This document shows, in pieces, positions 25,720-41,000 of a stretch of DNA of 64,000 nucleotides. The translations under genes and the position numbers were made by a program. The notes under the pieces are model-generated. The model was not told the origin of the DNA. It worked only from the letters and a program-made list of their open reading frames with translations, and did not search any database. This stretch comes from Cacajao melanocephalus. Its lineage: Eukaryota; Chordata; Mammalia; Primates; Pitheciidae. The stretch is from assembly GCA_963573385.1 (NCBI GenBank), contig CAUYLG010021629.1, positions 24,282 through 88,281 of the forward strand, written 5' to 3'. Each line of letters begins with the position of its first letter. Positions within the stretch are counted from its first letter, which is position 1.

Positions 25720-26650
25720 TGAACATTTCCCTGTGAGAGCTTACAATTCTCCTTATTTTATCTGGGTTAGTTACTCTCTGGGCCTGCTAAAAAATGGAAT
25801 CCTGGAACATCCCTTTACTATCTTCCTGATGACTCTTTCTTCATCTCTCCTGTGATGTATCCTCTGATTCCTAGATATCAATTTCCTATCTTCTTTGTGA
25901 TTTTCCTCCTTATTTTTCCTGCAACATATTGTCTAGTAGTTTCCTGAGAAAGTTATTGTTTTGAGATCTTGTGTGTCTAAAGATGTCTTCATTCTAATAT
26001 GCTCTACTGGCCAGATATAGATCACTAGCTTGCTAATTATTTTGTCTCAGTATTTTAAAGACGCTTATTCAATGTTTTCTAATGTCTAACATTGCCATTA
26101 TGTAGACCCTTTCTGAGATTCCATCCTCTGTTTTCAAATCTGTTGTTTCTTCTTTGGAATACTTTATTTTCTAATTTTGAGAATTTCATAATGATATTCC
26201 TTAGCAAAATCATTTTCTTTTTCTCTATCCATTGTTCACAGATTGTTTCTTTCCCATTTTCTCTGCTCCTTCTTTCTGGAATTCTTACTGATCTTTATGA
26301 ATTGATCTTCTATTTGTTTTATATTTCTCCTTTAATATTATATGCCTAAGTCTTTTCGTTCTTTTCAATTTATATTGATGTTATGTTCCTTTTGATATAA
26401 TTTCATTGTGGATATGAATAATTTTCTTCTTTTACTCCCCACTTTAATGTTGATTTCTTTAGTTTTCTTACTATTCTTCCTTTCATATTAGAAGCTCTCC
26501 TCACATATCTGATCATCACTGAATATCTAGTAATATTTAAGAAAGAGATGCTAAAGGCTTATTGGAACTTCTTACTGCATAGTTTGAGGAAAGATAATCC
26601 TGGCCGTAGAGTGACCAGACAGCCCCATTAGTTGTTCCAAATAATTGTTC
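25720..26650. mobile_element. Old LINE-derived fragment
   Basis: The run through 'ctggccagatatagatcact', 'tctttctggaattcttact' (about 26271) and 'tcatcactgaatatctagta' then 'atttaagaaagagatgctaa' (26510-26550) matches a common old LINE-associated sequence in the same order. Ends and orientation are uncertain. The second copy of the 25-bp repeat lies inside. Confidence 0.45.
25913..25937 (+). repeat. 25-bp direct repeat, copy 2
   Basis: Exact match to 24767-24791, 1146 bp downstream. Confidence 0.8.
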
Positions 26651-26768
26651 CCATTTTATCTGGAACAACTATGTGGCAATGTCTGTGCATCTTTCCTTGT
26701 TGGTCTGCCCCATTTTTGGATAAAAGCCTTCCAATTTTCTTCATGATAGAGTACAGTTAGAGGCAGGG

Positions 26769-27079
26769 TATTTTTTTGTGTTTTGTTGTTGTTTGAGGTG
26801 GTATCTTGCTCTGTCGCCCAGGCTGGAGTATAGCATAGCAATCTTGGCTCAGTTGCAGCTTCTGCCATCTGGTTACAAGCAATTCTCGTGCCTCAGCCTC
26901 CTGAATAGCTGGGATTACAGGCTTGCGCCACCATGCCTGGCTAATATTTTTGTATTTTTAGTAGAGACAGGGTTTCACCATGTTGGTCAGACTGGTCTTA
27001 AATTCCTGACCTCAAGTGATCCGCCTGCCTTGGCCTCCCAAAGTGCTCGGATTACAGGCAGGAGCCATCGCGCCCAGCC
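26769..27079 (-). mobile_element. Alu (dimeric)
   Basis: Antisense Alu from T-rich start to 'gccatcgcgcccagcc'. Many substitutions suggest an older subfamily. The plus-strand 102-codon frame is a translated antisense Alu. Confidence 0.95.
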
Positions 27080-27179
27080 AAAATAAGGATTTAATCATCA
27101 CTTTCTCTGTTTTGTTAGTGCTTATGCCCTCAGCTGACTTGGTGTCCCTTAGGCTATAGAAAGAAAAGTATTATTATTC

Positions 27180-27234
27180 CACCACGTTTAAATAGATCCA
27201 CCATGTTTAGATAGAACCACCATGTTTAAACAGT
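27180..27234 (+). repeat. Three-copy minisatellite
   Basis: 'ccaccacgtttaaatagat', 'ccaccatgtttagatagaa' and 'ccaccatgtttaaacag' are consecutive copies of a unit of about 18 bp. Confidence 0.85.
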
Positions 27235-28113
27235 CTACTCCATTTTGGACTACTTATAAACTTCAGAATACTTACAACATATTATATTCTAAGTATTCTA
27301 AAATTAATCTTTAAGACTTTAAGTTAATCATTCTATGATTTCCACATATTGATTCTGGGCCTGTTTCCTGGGATATAACGTATGTCATTTCCACCCAGTC
27401 CTCTACTTCCGCTACATTATCCCACTATATTTTTCTCATATACTATATATAAGAAACTAAGGACATGCATCTTAGACCATGTACTGTACTGGGATAGGTT
27501 GAACATGGATAGGTTGAACATAGAATGTGTGATATAAAGCATATAATCTAATGGGATAGATTCACATTAAATAAGTAAAAAAAATGAATTAATAATACTG
27601 AGTTGTAATAAATACTAAAGGACATAAGAAAGATAGAATGCAATGTAACAATTTTCTTCTTTTACTTTAGCACAATTTCTAAAAATGCTAACTAAAATTA
27701 CAGGAGAACGTTTTCAATAGCCACATAATGCTATTGATTCATGTTGTGCTAAAAATAACTAAAATGCTCATTTATTTTTCATACACAGTTGTTAAATAGC
27801 ATTTCTCCCTATATATCCGTATAAATCTGTGTGCTTTCATATGTTCACTTTTACTAAATGTGGGATTTTATATCTATGTTAAATTTATCGTGTGAGAAAA
27901 CATCTAATTTTTTACATTATAAAATATTTGAAATTAAATTTGCATTTTTTTCAAATACATCATCTCTGTCTCCTATGGTTATGTTTTGGCCAAAAATGAT
28001 AAGCACACCTTCTTTGACATCAGCATCCAAGTTATTAAGACGGCGTAAGGGATTCAGACAAAGCCATAATGGTACTTCATCTAGGCTGACATCATTTCAT
28101 TAATCAATACTTA
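27235..28113. other. No recognisable feature; short tandem at 27490
   Basis: AT-rich. 'ggataggttgaacat' is tandemly doubled at about 27491-27520. No gene. Confidence 0.4.
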
Positions 28114-28126
28114 GGCTTTAGTTTTT

Positions 28127-28421
28127 TGTTTTGTTTTGTTTTGTCTTTGAGTCTCACTCTGTCACCCATGCTAGAGTGCAATGGTGAGATCTCAGCTCAC
28201 TGCAACCTCCACCTCCCGGATTCAAGCAATTCTCCTGCTCAGCCTCCTGAGTAGCTAGGATTACAGGCATGAGTCACCACACCCGGCTAATTTTTGTATT
28301 TTTAGTAGAGACGGGGCTTCACCATGTTGGTCAGGCTGGTCTTGAACTCATGACCTCATGATCCACTCGCCTCCGCCTCCCAAAGTGCTGGGATAACAGG
28401 CATGAGCCACTGAACCCTGAT
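28127..28421 (-). mobile_element. Alu (dimeric) with target-site duplication
   Basis: Antisense Alu. Flanking 13-bp repeats 'ggctttagttttt' lie at 28114-28126 and 28422-28434. The T-rich tail includes a (TTTTG)n run. Confidence 0.96.
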
Positions 28422-28434
28422 GGCTTTAGTTTTT

Positions 28435-29175
28435 AATCATCTGTGAGTATTTGGTTTTTCTTCCTAAACCCTTGCCTTCCCTACCTTTTGATATTTTGGA
28501 ATTGCAGACTAATTGAGAGATATCCTAACCTGATATGGCCAAGGCCATTTGGTTGCATTTGACTGTTTCTCATCAAAGCAGGAGTAGAAAAATGAAAGCT
28601 CTCATTCTTTGCTTTCTTCTTGTCTGATATTGTCACCACATTTTATCTCCCATAGCAATAAAGGACAAAGATTGTTAGTGGCTAAGAAAATAGAAACAAA
28701 GCTTCCTACTTTTGTTGTAGGCGTGCTTATATTAGCCTCTGACAAAGCAAGAGGAAAGCTCCTTGATAATCAGCTCAAGAAATTAGTACTGGTATTCATA
28801 CCCTGTATTTTTAACTTTGACTTTTGTGATAGCAGGAACAAGTCTAAGGAACAGATGAACACTCTTTCCTTACTGACTAAAGGGTGTCCCTTCAGAATTC
28901 CTAGGTTCACTTTACTCAAAATCTTGCTGAGTTTGAGAGTCCTTCAGTCAAGTGTTTATAAGTAGCTGTGATCTGCTGCTAGACTCAACACTCCAGCTAT
29001 CAAGAGGAAAGTGAAAGAAACAATTTAAAAGAAATTAATCAGTGCTCAGTGACAAGTTACACAGGATGGACTCAAAATTGTAGCACGTTTTATTCTACTT
29101 ATATTTTTAATATAGTGTTATTTGATTTAGCTTTTAAATTTGAATCTTTTCTCTTTTTTTGGCAATTTCATTTTT
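28435..29175. other. No recognisable feature
   Basis: A 118-codon plus-strand frame at 28609-28965 has no recognisable motif or signal; treated as chance. Confidence 0.4.
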
Positions 29176-29191
29176 AAAAAAGGTAAAAGAA

Positions 29192-29488
<297 letters not shown>

Positions 29489-29839
29489 AAAAGGTGAAAG
29501 AACGTATTGAGAAATAAAGGTCTAATGCTCGAATTTGCCCTGCAGAATTTTAAGAACAGGTTTTTCTCTCAAGAATTAAGACTGCACCTCAAATTATTAT
29601 CAATCCTTAAAAATTAACATTACTGAGCAATTTAATTTTAGGCAATAAAAATTTAATTTTGTGAGCAAATATCAATAGCACTGTTTTAGTTATTAAAATG
29701 CTTAATAAAATTTTGCATTAGAAATTAGCACATTTTTATTAACTCATAGGTCAATTTAAATTTGGCTAGAGAGCTTCATTTTACCAACATTCTACATTAG
29801 GAATTTGAAAGATACAATATCATCTAGTGATACGTAAAA

Positions 29840-30025
29840 TAGCAAAGGCATAGAAGTTTGGAGTCATGATAACTTGGAGTTTGGGTTTCTGTGTGAATTT
29901 GGATCAGATACATAAGTTTATTTGACAATTCTGCATAATACTTTTTATTCATAATATTGTTGGGAAGATGACTGATAGAGAAAATGATCCTCTCACATAG
30001 TAGGTGCTCCAGAAATGTCTGATTT
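29840..30025 (+). mobile_element. MIR element
   Basis: 'cacatagtaggtgctccaga' at the 3' side and 'gtgtgaatttggatcagata' upstream follow the plus-strand MIR order. Confidence 0.55.
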
Positions 30026-32500
30026 TGAGCTTAAAAGGCAACTCAGAGGTTTCTATTTTTACAAAAGAAAAAAAAAGCAAATTTTACTTTTGTTGATAAG
30101 AAGATAGGAAGATTCTTGGCTGGGATATGTCATGCTCTGACAATGGATAGAATTTTGCTCATGTTGGCTTTCTCTCCCTTTTCTTTCTTTCTACTCCTCT
30201 TATCTGCAATTCATTCTACACTGAAAAAAGTAAAATTAAGATCAAATGCCAAATATTTCCCTTACATTTTGGAGAAAAATGCACTTCTCCTTTGCTTAGA
30301 ATAGAAAGAATCGGAATATTTAAAAAGCAGCTAATCGTGCAAAACCAGGGAAATATATACCAAAAGAAGCTAATAAATTAAAAAGAGCATTTAGGGAGAT
30401 AGCCTGGGGTGATAAGAGTTTAAAATTTTGATCTTTTTGTTTATCTTAGAAAAATTATGATATACGTATTCTCTCTAGCTCACAGTCTTCTCATTTTCAA
30501 AATGAGAAAAACGGTGAAATTATTGTGTTTATTATCAGCATCAAATTATATAATCTTTGTGGCATTCCAAATATTGATTCCATCAGCATGTTAATCATTT
30601 ATTTGCCAAAAATGACAATCTCTAAATTTCTTTATTTTGTAAAAGTTTTCCATGATGTAGTCCTATACAACAGGTGAATATTAGAGATTATTTTCTCTGT
30701 AACTTTACTATTATCTACCTGTCCTCATATTTTGTTGTGAGATCATGAAAAGCTCTATCAAACTCTCTTTATGCAATAACTTATAACAAATTAGCAGTGG
30801 CTTATAGATATCAAATTAGAGTAAAATGTAACTGAACATATCATAAATCACTGGTTAATGTTTTCTTAATTTCTTCTAAGTACAAAGAAATTTCTTCTAA
30901 GAAATTGGATATGGGTAGATTTTAAATGACTTAACAGTCTTACATAGGAGTTTTTGTGGTACGGTAGGAAGAAGGTGGCTACTTAATGTTTTCAAAAAGC
31001 AAATGACCTAATGAAAAGTATGAAAGGCTATAATGTTGATATTAGAAAATTGGAAGAAAATAATTAAAAGACCTTTGCAGCTGTAGGGTTGTGAGATAAA
31101 AAAAATTTGGATCTGGGTTATGATCTAAGACTTGGATTTAGGTGAAGAAAGTAGTGTAAATCTGAGTGACAGTTTCTTGAAGAAAAGAGAAAATAGTTGT
31201 GAATCATGATAGCAATTATCCTGACAGAACAGAACTGTGGTGGCTTACCAGCTCACTCTAAGAGAGTGCTGTTATATTCTATTGAATGTACTAAAATAGT
31301 CCAGGTTGAAAGCATTCCTCTGAGGTCTTAGAAGAATTAACAGATATGAGAATTATAGTTAGGCAGCTTGGTTTTAAATCAGAAGTTGGATAGTTTTTTA
31401 GATAACAAAGATTAAGATCTATTATTATAAGACTGAGGACTCAGAGACCAAATGTCTGCGGCATATACAAAGACTGGAGAATAGAAAAAGAAAATGGAGT
31501 TGGGACTACTTCCCTACTTCCTTAGAAGGGCAACCATAAGAATCCACTGTCATCACCCAACTTAACAAAACATGCAATAGGTCACAGAATATCCATTTGT
31601 TTGAAAGGGAAACTGAATATCCTGAAAGATAGCACTGTCTCAAAAGCTACAATCTTTAAAATAAAACAGCTAGAAGGGAGGTTTATTCAGCTTGCAGCAC
31701 GTCCCTATCTTTTTTTTTTTTCCTCCTTTAGCTTAAGGTATGTTTACCATTCTATTTTTATAAACCACATCTTTATAATACATGTTCTCTTCCTTGAAAT
31801 GCATGTCTTTCTTAAGATGTAAACAACTAAGTTTCCCTTAAAGTTCTGGATAGATAACTCTGCATCATGCATAGAGTCTGTAAAGATTGCTACATAAATA
31901 AGTGCCTTCTGATAAAAAATCATCTCGTAAATATTTTATCTTACAGAATAAAAAAAAAAACTGTGTTTATCTCATATCTTGTCAGTGGACTGGATTTGTT
32001 CTCTAATCCAAATTTTGATGAAGAAGTATCACTACTCTGAAATGGTTAAGATTTATTTTGAACAAAGTGTTGCTTTTAAAATACGCCAGCATTGTACATT
32101 GCAGGGCTGACACTTGCCTCCGTTTCTCTGCTATTAGGCTTAGGTGGTCATAGCTGTCAAGAAATCCAAAAGACAAACAAACAAAAAACAGCAGTGGAGA
32201 GGCCAAGTTCCAGCCCAGCTGTGTTATGATCAAATGTTACACCAGGGCATGAGCTTACACCCTTGCTTACCTCCCTCTCTAGATGCTGGGGAGTGCAGAG
32301 AAAGCTGAGAAAACAGATCTCGTCTATTTTCCAGGTCACTGCCACAGTCATTAAGACTAGAGTTGAGTTTTCTGTGTGTGCCTATTCCAAGTCACAATTC
32401 ACAGATCCTTGTCACCAACTGAAGAAAATATGAGACCACAGACTGTGTCTTAATGATTGAATTTTTGACACATAGAACTTTTTTCTTCAAAGAACATATT
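30026..32500. other. Mostly unannotated, possible MIR at 30395-30565
   Basis: No gene is seen. 'gtcttctcattttcaaaatg' near 30485 may be a decayed MIR core. The rest is apparently single-copy. Confidence 0.35.
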
Positions 32501-32503
32501 CAA

Positions 32504-32537
32504 CACACATACACACACACACACACACACACATATA
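32504..32537 (+). repeat. CA microsatellite
   Basis: (CA)n with one interruption followed by 'tatata'. Probably polymorphic. Confidence 0.95.
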
Positions 32538-33570
32538 TAGGTTTATTTACTTTTAAAATAACATTCAGCATATTGACAAGGATGAATGGAGCTATGACCC
32601 TTAAACATGTCAGGTAGAATGGCAAATGCACCAACTTTCTGAAGGTAACATGCCAATAAGCATCAAGAATCAAGAACCTCAATAATGTTCAGTTCTCTTA
32701 AATTTACTTTTAACTTATTTAAAAATAATTATACTTTTTGGAAATTATTTCAAGGAATGAAGAGAGGGAAATGGTTTAAGTGTATCTGTTTCAAAATAAT
32801 TTAAAATAACCAGTAATTATCTGGCTTTTTTGGAGCACTAAGGGAATCCCCAGCAAATACGATTAATGCAATTAGCAGAGCTCTGAGTTCCCCAGAAATA
32901 TTAGCCTGTGGTCTGTGTATCCTCAGGCTGTGCTATGAGTGACCTCTCAAAGAAATGTCACCTTGCAAACAAGTGTATTTTTTCCTCATATAGAACATTT
33001 GTCTGAGAGGAAGGTCTTTTGCTTTTATGAAATCTTAGTATTATAAAATCAGCAACTTTACATGAAAGAAGAATGAAAAAATAAAGGAATTTATATGACT
33101 CAAAAGTGCCAACAGAAATACTAAAAAAAGAATTTTTAAAAATATGCTTTTGAATGTTGAATGATATTTCTCTTCTCAGACACAGAAGACAAATAGAAAA
33201 TATGGGGTTGAAATTGACTAATGTGATATAAATTTGATTGTAAGGTTTTTAAAAGATTCTGTGCTAAAAATGCACATTCACTTTGGAAATATGCTCTAGC
33301 ACTTTATTTAGACTATTCATTACCTTTTTTTATGTATAACTTTGTCATTATATACAGATAATCAGCTTTTTCAGGACAGAGACTGCATCTGATAGTTCCT
33401 TGAGCTCTCAAAACATATCCAGGTAAAAAGGTGATCAGGAGAATCATCATTGCCTAGAGTACTCTGATCTATTGACAAACAGACTTTTACTTAGAGACTG
33501 TTAAGTTTCTCCTTACAATTTGGGGTTTTATTCATGGAAATGTCCATTTTTAAAGATAAAAGATATAGGT
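32538..33570. other. No recognisable feature, possible L2 trace near 33350-33430
   Basis: 'ttcaggacagagactgcatc' near 33370 resembles the L2 3' region. Nothing else supported. Confidence 0.3.
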
Positions 33571-33574
33571 GATT

Positions 33575-33715
33575 TAAATTTAAAATCTAGTTTTACAGTT
33601 AAAGAAACAGAAATTTTAGAGGTCAAAGAGTTGTTGAAAGTTATACAATTAGTGTTATTCAACTAACTGGGAATTAGACTTTCTAAATCCACATCCAAGC
33701 TCATTAACCCAAATA
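33575..33715 (-). mobile_element. MIR element
   Basis: 'ttttacagttaaagaaacag' and 'ttgttgaaagttatacaatt' read as a reverse-complement MIR core. Confidence 0.5.
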
Positions 33716-35063
<1,348 letters not shown>

Positions 35064-35179
35064 TAAAATACTTATTCATTCAAGAGATAGTTATTACATT
35101 ATCATCTTAGTTATTCAAAAATGAATAGGAAGTTTGTCTGTTTGAAATTGAAGAGTAAGCTCTTAAAAAAGTAATCCTT

Positions 35180-37560
35180 CGACAAATAACTAAATGCTGG
35201 ATATAACACAAAAACACAACTAGCTGATGGCTTTGGCAGATGAACCAAGCTGGGAGTTTCTAAAGCAGAATTAAAACTTGTGGAAGCATAGAGTAAAATC
35301 CCTAAAAAACCAGGTGAGGGTGCTCTGGGGTAACAACGGCTCCCAAAGAGTCAAAGACAGAAAGAGACATCAGGAAAAAGGAACTCTTAATTCAACGCAT
35401 AAACTCAAGGTAAGTTCCTGGTTGACCACTGGGACCACTCATGGGGTGAATGGGGGATGGCGGGCAAAATTAAAGCAACTTACAACTAAAAATTACAAAA
35501 AAGTGAGATGTGGAGCTACAATGCACTATATGTGTGACAGTCTACGATTTGAGTTTAAACAAGTAAATCGCCTGCTAAAATAAAAAGCTTCAACAATCTG
35601 TTGGAGAAAAAATAGAATAGAATCCAGAATATTTTCAGCATAACATTCACAATATCCAAGATGCAATTCAGAATTACTCAATATAGAAATGCTGCGAATG
35701 TGGCCCAATACCAAGGTATTAATGAACAGATGCCAATCAGGATGGTGCAGAGGCTAGAATTATCATATGAGGCTCGTAAAGCACCTCTTAGAACTATGCT
35801 CTTTGAGATAAATAAAAATGCATTTGTAATACATGAAAGTATAAAAACTCAGCAAAGATAACAGGCAATGTAAAAAAGAAAGTGAAACGTTAGAACTGAA
35901 ATAAACATCTGAAATAAAATCACTGGGTAAGCTTAATAAGAGAACGGCCATGAAAGAGAAAATGGCCAGGGAAATTGAAAATCTGTCAATAGATTTCACT
36001 AAATCAAAAGATGAGAGATATTTTAAAAATTCTAACCAACTTAACAGAGCCTGAGAAATCTATGGGACAATGTCAAAAGTTTTAACATATAGGCAATTGA
36101 GTCCCAGAAGGGGAGAGAAAGAAAATGGGACAGAAGAGCTCTTTGAAGAAACAATGACTGTAACTACCATTTTTGGTAAATGAACAAGATGTTAAATTTA
36201 ATAGTTGAGGAAATGCCAAATAAGACAAATTCAGAATATATTTTGTAGATAACCATACTTAAAATTTTCAAAGCCTCCAGCATGAGGAAATTGTAAAGTA
36301 TTCAGTGAAAATAACATATTATTTTAGAGGTGTAATAATTTGAATATAAACAGACTTCTCATCAAAAACCCATGAAAACCAAAAGAGAGTCGGGAAGAAA
36401 AAGAAATCTTTACATAGGTAAAAAATAAAAATAAATAAAGTTGTAATCTCATAATTTAAAATGTAGTGAGACATATTTCAAAAGTTAATGTGAAATAAAA
36501 ACATATTTAGATGAAAAACCAAGGAAATTTATTTCTATCAAACCTACACTCCAAAAAACATGTTATTAATGGAAAAAAAAAGGTCGTCAGGCTGAAGAGA
36601 AACTAGGAAATTATACAAGATGAAAAGCTTGGATCTTTGGTCATAAACAGCATTAAAAATGTTAAAAATATGAGTAAATACAAAAGACTATTTTTAAAAT
36701 TTCTTCAAAATGTAATTTACTCTTTAAAGCAAATATTATAAAATGATTTATGAATTTTTAATCTGTATGTATATTAATTCAGATGACAATGGTAATTAAA
36801 GGATAGTGGGGATAAATAGACCTATTATATGAGTGCAAGCGTTCTATATTTTACAGAAAATGCTACAAAAAATTGAAGTATACTGTTATGTACTGTTCAT
36901 TATTAAGGATGTAAATTGTAAGCCATAGAACAGCCACTTAACAATGATACAAAGAGGTATAGGTAAAAAGCAAATAAAGAAATAACTGAATTCTAAAAAT
37001 ATATTCAAGTAATTAAAAAGAAGGCAGTGAAGGGAGATCAGAGGACCAAAAAATGAAAGATGACCATATAAGGACAGAAAAATGAAAGATGACTATCATA
37101 AAACCAATAATAAAATAGGAGAATTAAAGCTGAATGTATCAGCATTATAGTAAATGTTAATGGGCTAAGTACTCAAGTTAAAAGGCAAAGATTACGTTTG
37201 AATATTAAAAAATATATATATGACCCCAATATATACTAACCAAAAGGGACAGATTTAAATACAAAGACACAGAAAAATTGAGAATAAAACGATGGAAAAA
37301 GATTTACAAGTAAGTGTCAGAAGGCTGAAGTAGCAATAATAATGTCAAATAAAGTAGACTTCAGAATAATTAGTATTACCAAACAGAGACATATTTCATA
37401 ATAATAAAAGGGAGAGGAAGTCACAACAATCATACATGTTTATATACCTAATAACTGAAGTTTAAATTTTTTTAAAAAACTAAAAGATTTAAAGGGAGTA
37501 ATAGTCAATTTTACAATTATAGTTTGAGAGTAATACCTTCTCTCAACAATTAACAGAAGA
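35180..37560 (+). mobile_element. Ancient L1M 5' half (5' UTR, ORF1, ORF2 start)
   Basis: Old LINE-1 in plus orientation. ORF1-derived text occurs from about 35850 to 36620, e.g. 'gagtcccagaaggggagaga' (36100), 'acagacttctcatcaaaaac' (36350) and 'aaaggtcgtcaggctgaaga' (36580). ORF2 endonuclease start text appears at about 37150-37550, e.g. 'taaatgttaatgggctaagt' and 'gtagcaataataatgtcaaa'. All frames are broken; the small frames at 35278-35999 are not genes. It stops within the endonuclease region. Confidence 0.7.
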
Positions 37561-37765
37561 GTTGCTCTAATGAAGGAATCACTTATTCCCTTTTCATATT
37601 TCTAAATCTTATGAGGACTGCTTTAGACCTTTGGTAAATAAGTGCAAATGCCAAAAAATAGAAGCTATTTGTCCCAGCTGAAATCCAGTAATAAGATTTT
37701 GAAAGTTTTTTGAGGGGGAAGTACTACAGTTAGAAATCTGCTTAATTAAAAGCTTATATCCAAGC
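37561..37765. other. No recognisable feature
   Basis: Short spacer between the L1M fragment and the AT-rich tract. Confidence 0.4.
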
Positions 37766-37860
37766 TACACACACACACATTTTATTTACATATATAAATA
37801 AAATATATATAAAACATATATTTTTATATATATAATATATATAAATATGTATATGTAAAA
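37766..37860. repeat. CA run and AT-rich low-complexity tract
   Basis: A short (AC)n at 37766-37778 leads into alternating A/T sequence able to form imperfect hairpins. Likely unstable in length. Confidence 0.85.
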
Positions 37861-38079
37861 GGACTTTATTGTTTTTCTCTTTTTGGATCTTGTTTTGGGG
37901 AATATTTTTAGTTGGCTAAAACTTTTTTCTAAATTACGTACATGGTACTCACATTTGCTTCCTTTCTTAAAAATTGTTCTCATTTCTTTTTAATCCACCT
38001 TATTCTTCCTTTCTGTCATGTTCTATCTTTTTTGCATTGCCTTACCTGATCTCATTGGCTTTGTAGGATACCAGAAATT

Positions 38080-41000
38080 ACTTTGAACTGTGAAAAAAAA
38101 CTTGACCTTGGTTTGTTTAATGGCTAGGGAATGGGCTAATTACAGAGTAAGCTGATTGGTGTTGGGTTGCCTATCAGCCTCCGGAGAACGTCCTCACAGT
38201 GAGATACACTGTGGAAATATTGCACTGTCTCCTCCTGTTGTGTTTCTCTCTTTTGGGAGACCCAGGATTCACTGTGCAAATAGGATCCTTGATTCTTAGG
38301 GATATGTGTTTTACCTTCTAGCTGTGCCTGCTTCTCACTTAGTTAAATATTAAGCCTTAAAAACTGCTTTTCTTCCCATATTCACTAAAAGGCTCCACTC
38401 TGAAGCTAGTAATCTAATTATGAAACAAGTAAAAAAGCCAAAATACAACTTTCTCGCATTCAGCTAGCTATCCTGAAACCCTTTTGTAAAAGAAATTTAC
38501 ATCTTTAAGGATATCTCCATTTGTAAGGGTGTCTACCTGTGTACATTAAAAGTTTTTACCGTTGTTTTAAATTTATAAGTCATCCTTTTGTTTAAGGTGC
38601 TTTCTCTGGCCATCATAATTGAATTTTACTAATATAATTTTTTCCCTTGTTTTGAGCAGATGATAATCTTTAGGCCAAACATTTTAGCTTTGTACTGTCA
38701 TATAAATTTTCTACTTTGTCTTCCAAGAGCTGTCCCTTTAGAACTCCAAATTTGGGGTTGCCTAGCTAATAACTGCTTAGAGAAGAAAACAGGTAATCAA
38801 GAGACTGATAGTCTAAAATAGTGGAGAGAAACTTTGAAATATGACAAGTGAAGAATCTTATAAATCTATAAGATTTGTTTCACTGTATGTCTATGTGTTT
38901 TATACACATTTATAAGCACATATGATGTTTCACTACCAAAATATGTAAAAGAGCTCTAATTACTTGGCTTAAAGAAAAAAATGCTTAAATCAAATATTTT
39001 AACTGAAAAATAAAAATTTTACCTCAAATAGTTTCCCAGTTCATGTGACTGCAGTCATCTCTGGTAAATAAAGACTTTTTTTAAGTTACTGGTAAAATAA
39101 AATAGAAACATCTTCAGAATTTAATTTAGAAATTCAGTGTGAATTACTCAGGAAGGTCAGATACGGCCTTTGCTAGGTGTTTTAAGGTCATAAACTGCTT
39201 CTGTGATATTTTTGATAATTATTTGACTTGTTTATTTTATAACTATTAGATTATAGGCTCTAAAAAAATAGACATGAGTTCTTCTTGGCCTAGCTACGCC
39301 TCCTGGCTATGCAGGAAAGGGTAAGGCATTATCTACAGCTCTGCCCTTTGTTCTGGGCACTGCATCTAACACATAATTAAAATTGTTTACCTTCTAGGTT
39401 TTCCACTATAAATAAGTTAGTAAGAGTCAACACTGTAACTAATAAAATTAAAACTACTAGATATAAAGGAAAAATTTTTATATATAAAGGATATATTAAA
39501 GTAGGATGTGTTTTTACTAAAAAGGTTATTAAAAGGCATAAAAATGTAGCTTTTATTAAACAAAAAGTAATTTCATCCATTTAGAGGTTTTTAAGAATTG
39601 TTTCATATTAAAGAAAAAAATGATGGATAAAACCAAATTGATATAGAAAACTGAAAAGGGAAGTAAATATTTGTCCTAAGGTAAAATATTAGAACAAAAC
39701 TGAAGATTTAAGCAAGTTACAGAGGGCTCTGGCAGATTAATCTCATAAAAGGAATTTTGTTTGTGATCAAGTTGTCTAAAATTTAAAGGGGATTATTTGA
39801 TTTTTTTCTATAAACTAAACATGAATATCAAAAGCACACTGACACAGGGCCAGAGTCTGGGCCCTTGTGTTGGAATAATGGTTTTCTTGGAGCACTGATC
39901 TGCTCTTATTATTAAAGTTTGTAAAAGGTCTATAAAAATCTTACTTTATGATCAACTGTTTGAGATTGGATACATTTATAAGATTTTATTAAAATAAGTT
40001 TTAGCATTAATAATATGCTATTGAAAGGTAAATTTTTTTTTCTCTCTTTTGGACAAAGTTTTCAGTTAATATTAAGAGACAGTAAAAGGTATTTTTTTTT
40101 AACTTGTTGAGCAAACTGCAAAAAAAGAGAAAGACAGATTTCATTGTCTTCATGCTATCTTTATTATGTCTTATTGTTTGAGAAACTGAGTCTCCTCTTA
40201 AAGCATGTTTTTGCTTTCTAAAGTATTTGCCTAATTTTTGATATCAGATATTTAAAATCTTAGATATATGACAAACTTTCCAAAATCAAATTTCAAATTC
40301 TGTCTTTCTGATCTCATTAACTTTTTAGATATTAGGTCCCCTGAAGTATAAGAAAGATATATTCAGCTTTATTGGTATGTTAAAATCATATAGAAAGCAT
40401 TGTGAAATATAAAAAAATGTTTAACTTTATTTGGGTTATATTTGTATAAATGTGTTATTAGTATGTGTTCCAAGATAGTATGGAATTTCTATAATTTTGA
40501 TATGTCTTAGTATATGTTATCAGTAGTAATTATAATTATGATAAATTTTGATATGCCACAGAGGTAACCAAATTTCCTTGTCAATGGTGTCTTTCACCAT
40601 GGCTGTGCTAAGACTTCTGTCATCCACAGTTGTTTTGCTTTGATCCTTCTCAAAAAGTGGTTTATCATTAGCTAGAGTACAAAACTTGCTTCTTTAGGGG
40701 AGTTCATAGAGAGGACCTTGATAGGCATGCTTGAAAGCAGGTTTCTGATAATTTTGGAGATTGTACCACTGGACTAGGGAAAAAACTTGAGGGCTTTCAT
40801 TGAAGATCTGAAGTAATCATGAGGATTGTTGGCCTAATATCAGAAAGAACAGGGGTTAATTGCATGAGACTGGACTATTAGATATTGAAATAATTTTTTA
40901 TAGATTTGTTATTTGAAACATTGATGATTATGTTTTGTTTTTCAGACTCAAGAAAACTTTTTATTTTGAGCTATTTATAGCTTTTAACAATTGAGTAAAG

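Noticed and set aside
27180..27234. Regular repeats considered as a CRISPR array
   Set aside because: Three units of about 18 bp with no distinct spacers, in primate DNA; it is a minisatellite.
28609..28965. 118-codon plus-strand frame
   Set aside because: No recognisable motif, no start context, no splice or poly(A) support; chance frame length is plausible.
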